From Deltaproteobacteria bacterium (lineage in GTDB: Bacteria > Desulfobacterota > DSM-4660 > Desulfatiglandales > B25-G16), in the NCBI GenBank assembly GCA_003646875.1, contig QMLT01000152.1, positions 1 to 5,220 on the forward strand: a stretch of 5,220 nucleotides of DNA, read 5' to 3'. Position 1 is the stretch's first letter. The number at the start of each line of letters is the position of its first letter. The notes below the pieces were generated by a model that did not search any database, was not told the DNA's origin, and worked only from the letters and a program-made list of their open reading frames with translations. Made by a program: the position numbers and the translations under genes. Of the stretch, positions 4,577 to 5,220 are shown piece after piece.

Positions 4577-5220
4577 ATGGAATTAACAGCCAAAGAGCGA
4601 ATGGCTATTAAGCGGCACGGGATGGCTGAACAGCCACCGGACTTGAGAAATCGTAATTTCGAGGAGGTTCCATATGGCTACACACCGGAAGAGGCGGTAG
4701 CTGAAGCACAGCGATGCCTGAGCTGTAAAAATAAGCCCTGTGTTTCTGGATGCCCGGTGGAGGTGCCTATTCCTGAATTCATTGCCCTAATTGCTGAGAA
4801 AAAATTTGCTGAGGCAGCAAGGGTAATTAAAACTAAAAATGTTCTCCCCGCTGTATGTGGACGTGTTTGCCCGCAGGAGAATCAATGTGAAGGCAACTGC
4901 GTAAGGGGAAAGAAGGATATAACGCAGGCTGTTGCCATAGGCAACCTTGAGAGGTTCGTTGCTGATTATGAGCGAGAGAACAATCTTATGGAGCTACCGG
5001 AGATACCGAAAAAAAATGGTTTTAAAGTAGCTGTCATAGGTTCGGGTCCCTCTGGTTTGACTGTTGCTGGAGATTTGATAAAGCTTGGCTATGAGGTGAC
5101 TATTTATGAGGCATTTCATCGGGGAGGTGGTGTGCTGGTGTATGGCATCCCTGAGTTCAGGCTGCCAAAAAAGATTGTAGAAACGGAGATAAAGGCCTTA
5201 GAGGATTTAGGTGTTAAAAT
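4577..5220 (+). CDS. nfnB: NfnB/GltD-type NADPH-dependent oxidoreductase subunit, N-terminal part (cut by window end)
   Basis: 214 residues are visible before the window ends; full-length NfnB has roughly 470. The N-terminal domain carries two [4Fe-4S] sites. The visible cysteines are C47, C50, C55 and C59 (RCLSCKNKPCVSGCP) and C94, C98, C104 and C108 (CGRVCPQENQCEGNC). The FAD-binding Rossmann motif VIGSGPSGL starts at 153 (G155, G157, G160). It is followed by the acidic residue ending the second strand (YEA) and the family signature GGGVLVYGIPEFRLPK at 183-198. The family includes the glutamate synthase small subunit, but the NfnA gene directly upstream points to NfnB. In the NfnAB complex this subunit binds NADPH and the bifurcating FAD and sends electrons to ferredoxin and, through NfnA, to NAD+. 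Whether a NuoF domain is fused at the C-terminus, as in some related proteins, cannot be seen. Confidence 0.92.
   Translation, partial: MELTAKERMAIKRHGMAEQPPDLRNRNFEEVPYGYTPEEAVAEAQRCLSCKNKPCVSGCPVEVPIPEFIALIAEKKFAEAARVIKTKNVLPAVCGRVCPQENQCEGNCVRGKKDITQAVAIGNLERFVADYERENNLMELPEIPKKNGFKVAVIGSGPSGLTVAGDLIKLGYEVTIYEAFHRGGGVLVYGIPEFRLPKKIVETEIKALEDLGVK

Overview
The window holds five genes, all on the + strand, the first and last cut by the window edges. The protein families point to a strictly anaerobic bacterium that moves electrons between NAD(P)(H) and ferredoxin pools. Moderate GC, many receiver-domain proteins and repeat-filled intergenic gaps would fit a Desulfobacterota- or Nitrospirota-like lineage. 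That placement is inference, because no taxonomic marker is present.

Layout: (1) 2-331, the C-terminal part of a response regulator: the end of a receiver domain followed by a short helical tail. (2) 442-1449, an unusual fusion of a complete CheY-like receiver domain to a NuoE/HoxE-type thioredoxin-like [2Fe-2S] subunit. (3) 1586-3250, a NuoG/formate-dehydrogenase-like iron-sulfur protein. It carries an N-terminal [2Fe-2S] domain, a duplicated Cys motif, two ferredoxin-type [4Fe-4S] clusters and a molybdopterin-type Fe4S4 domain, followed by a strongly shortened remnant of the molybdopterin fold. (4) 3562-4401, an NfnA-type FAD/[2Fe-2S] subunit (ferredoxin-NADP reductase-like, also called SudB). 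(5) 4577 to the window end, the N-terminal 214 residues of an NfnB/GltD-type subunit (two [4Fe-4S] clusters, FAD-binding Rossmann motif).

Taken together the genes look like a locus for a soluble flavin-based electron-transfer complex. It would combine the NfnAB bifurcating transhydrogenase core with NuoE/NuoG-like electron-wiring subunits and tie them physically to phosphorelay receiver domains. No NuoF (FMN/NADH-binding) gene lies between the NuoE and NuoG parts; it may lie downstream, outside the window, or be replaced by the Nfn flavoproteins. The receiver-NuoE fusion suggests that phosphorylation could control an electron-transfer enzyme directly rather than transcription.

The gaps between genes are large for an operon (110, 136, 311 and 175 bp). 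The last three are packed with degenerate short-period tandem repeats (7-, 8- and 9-bp units), hairpins and a possible small inserted element. One 9-bp-unit array occurs on both sides of the nuoG-like/nfnA segment in opposite orientation. No tRNA, rRNA, CRISPR array or transposase gene was seen.
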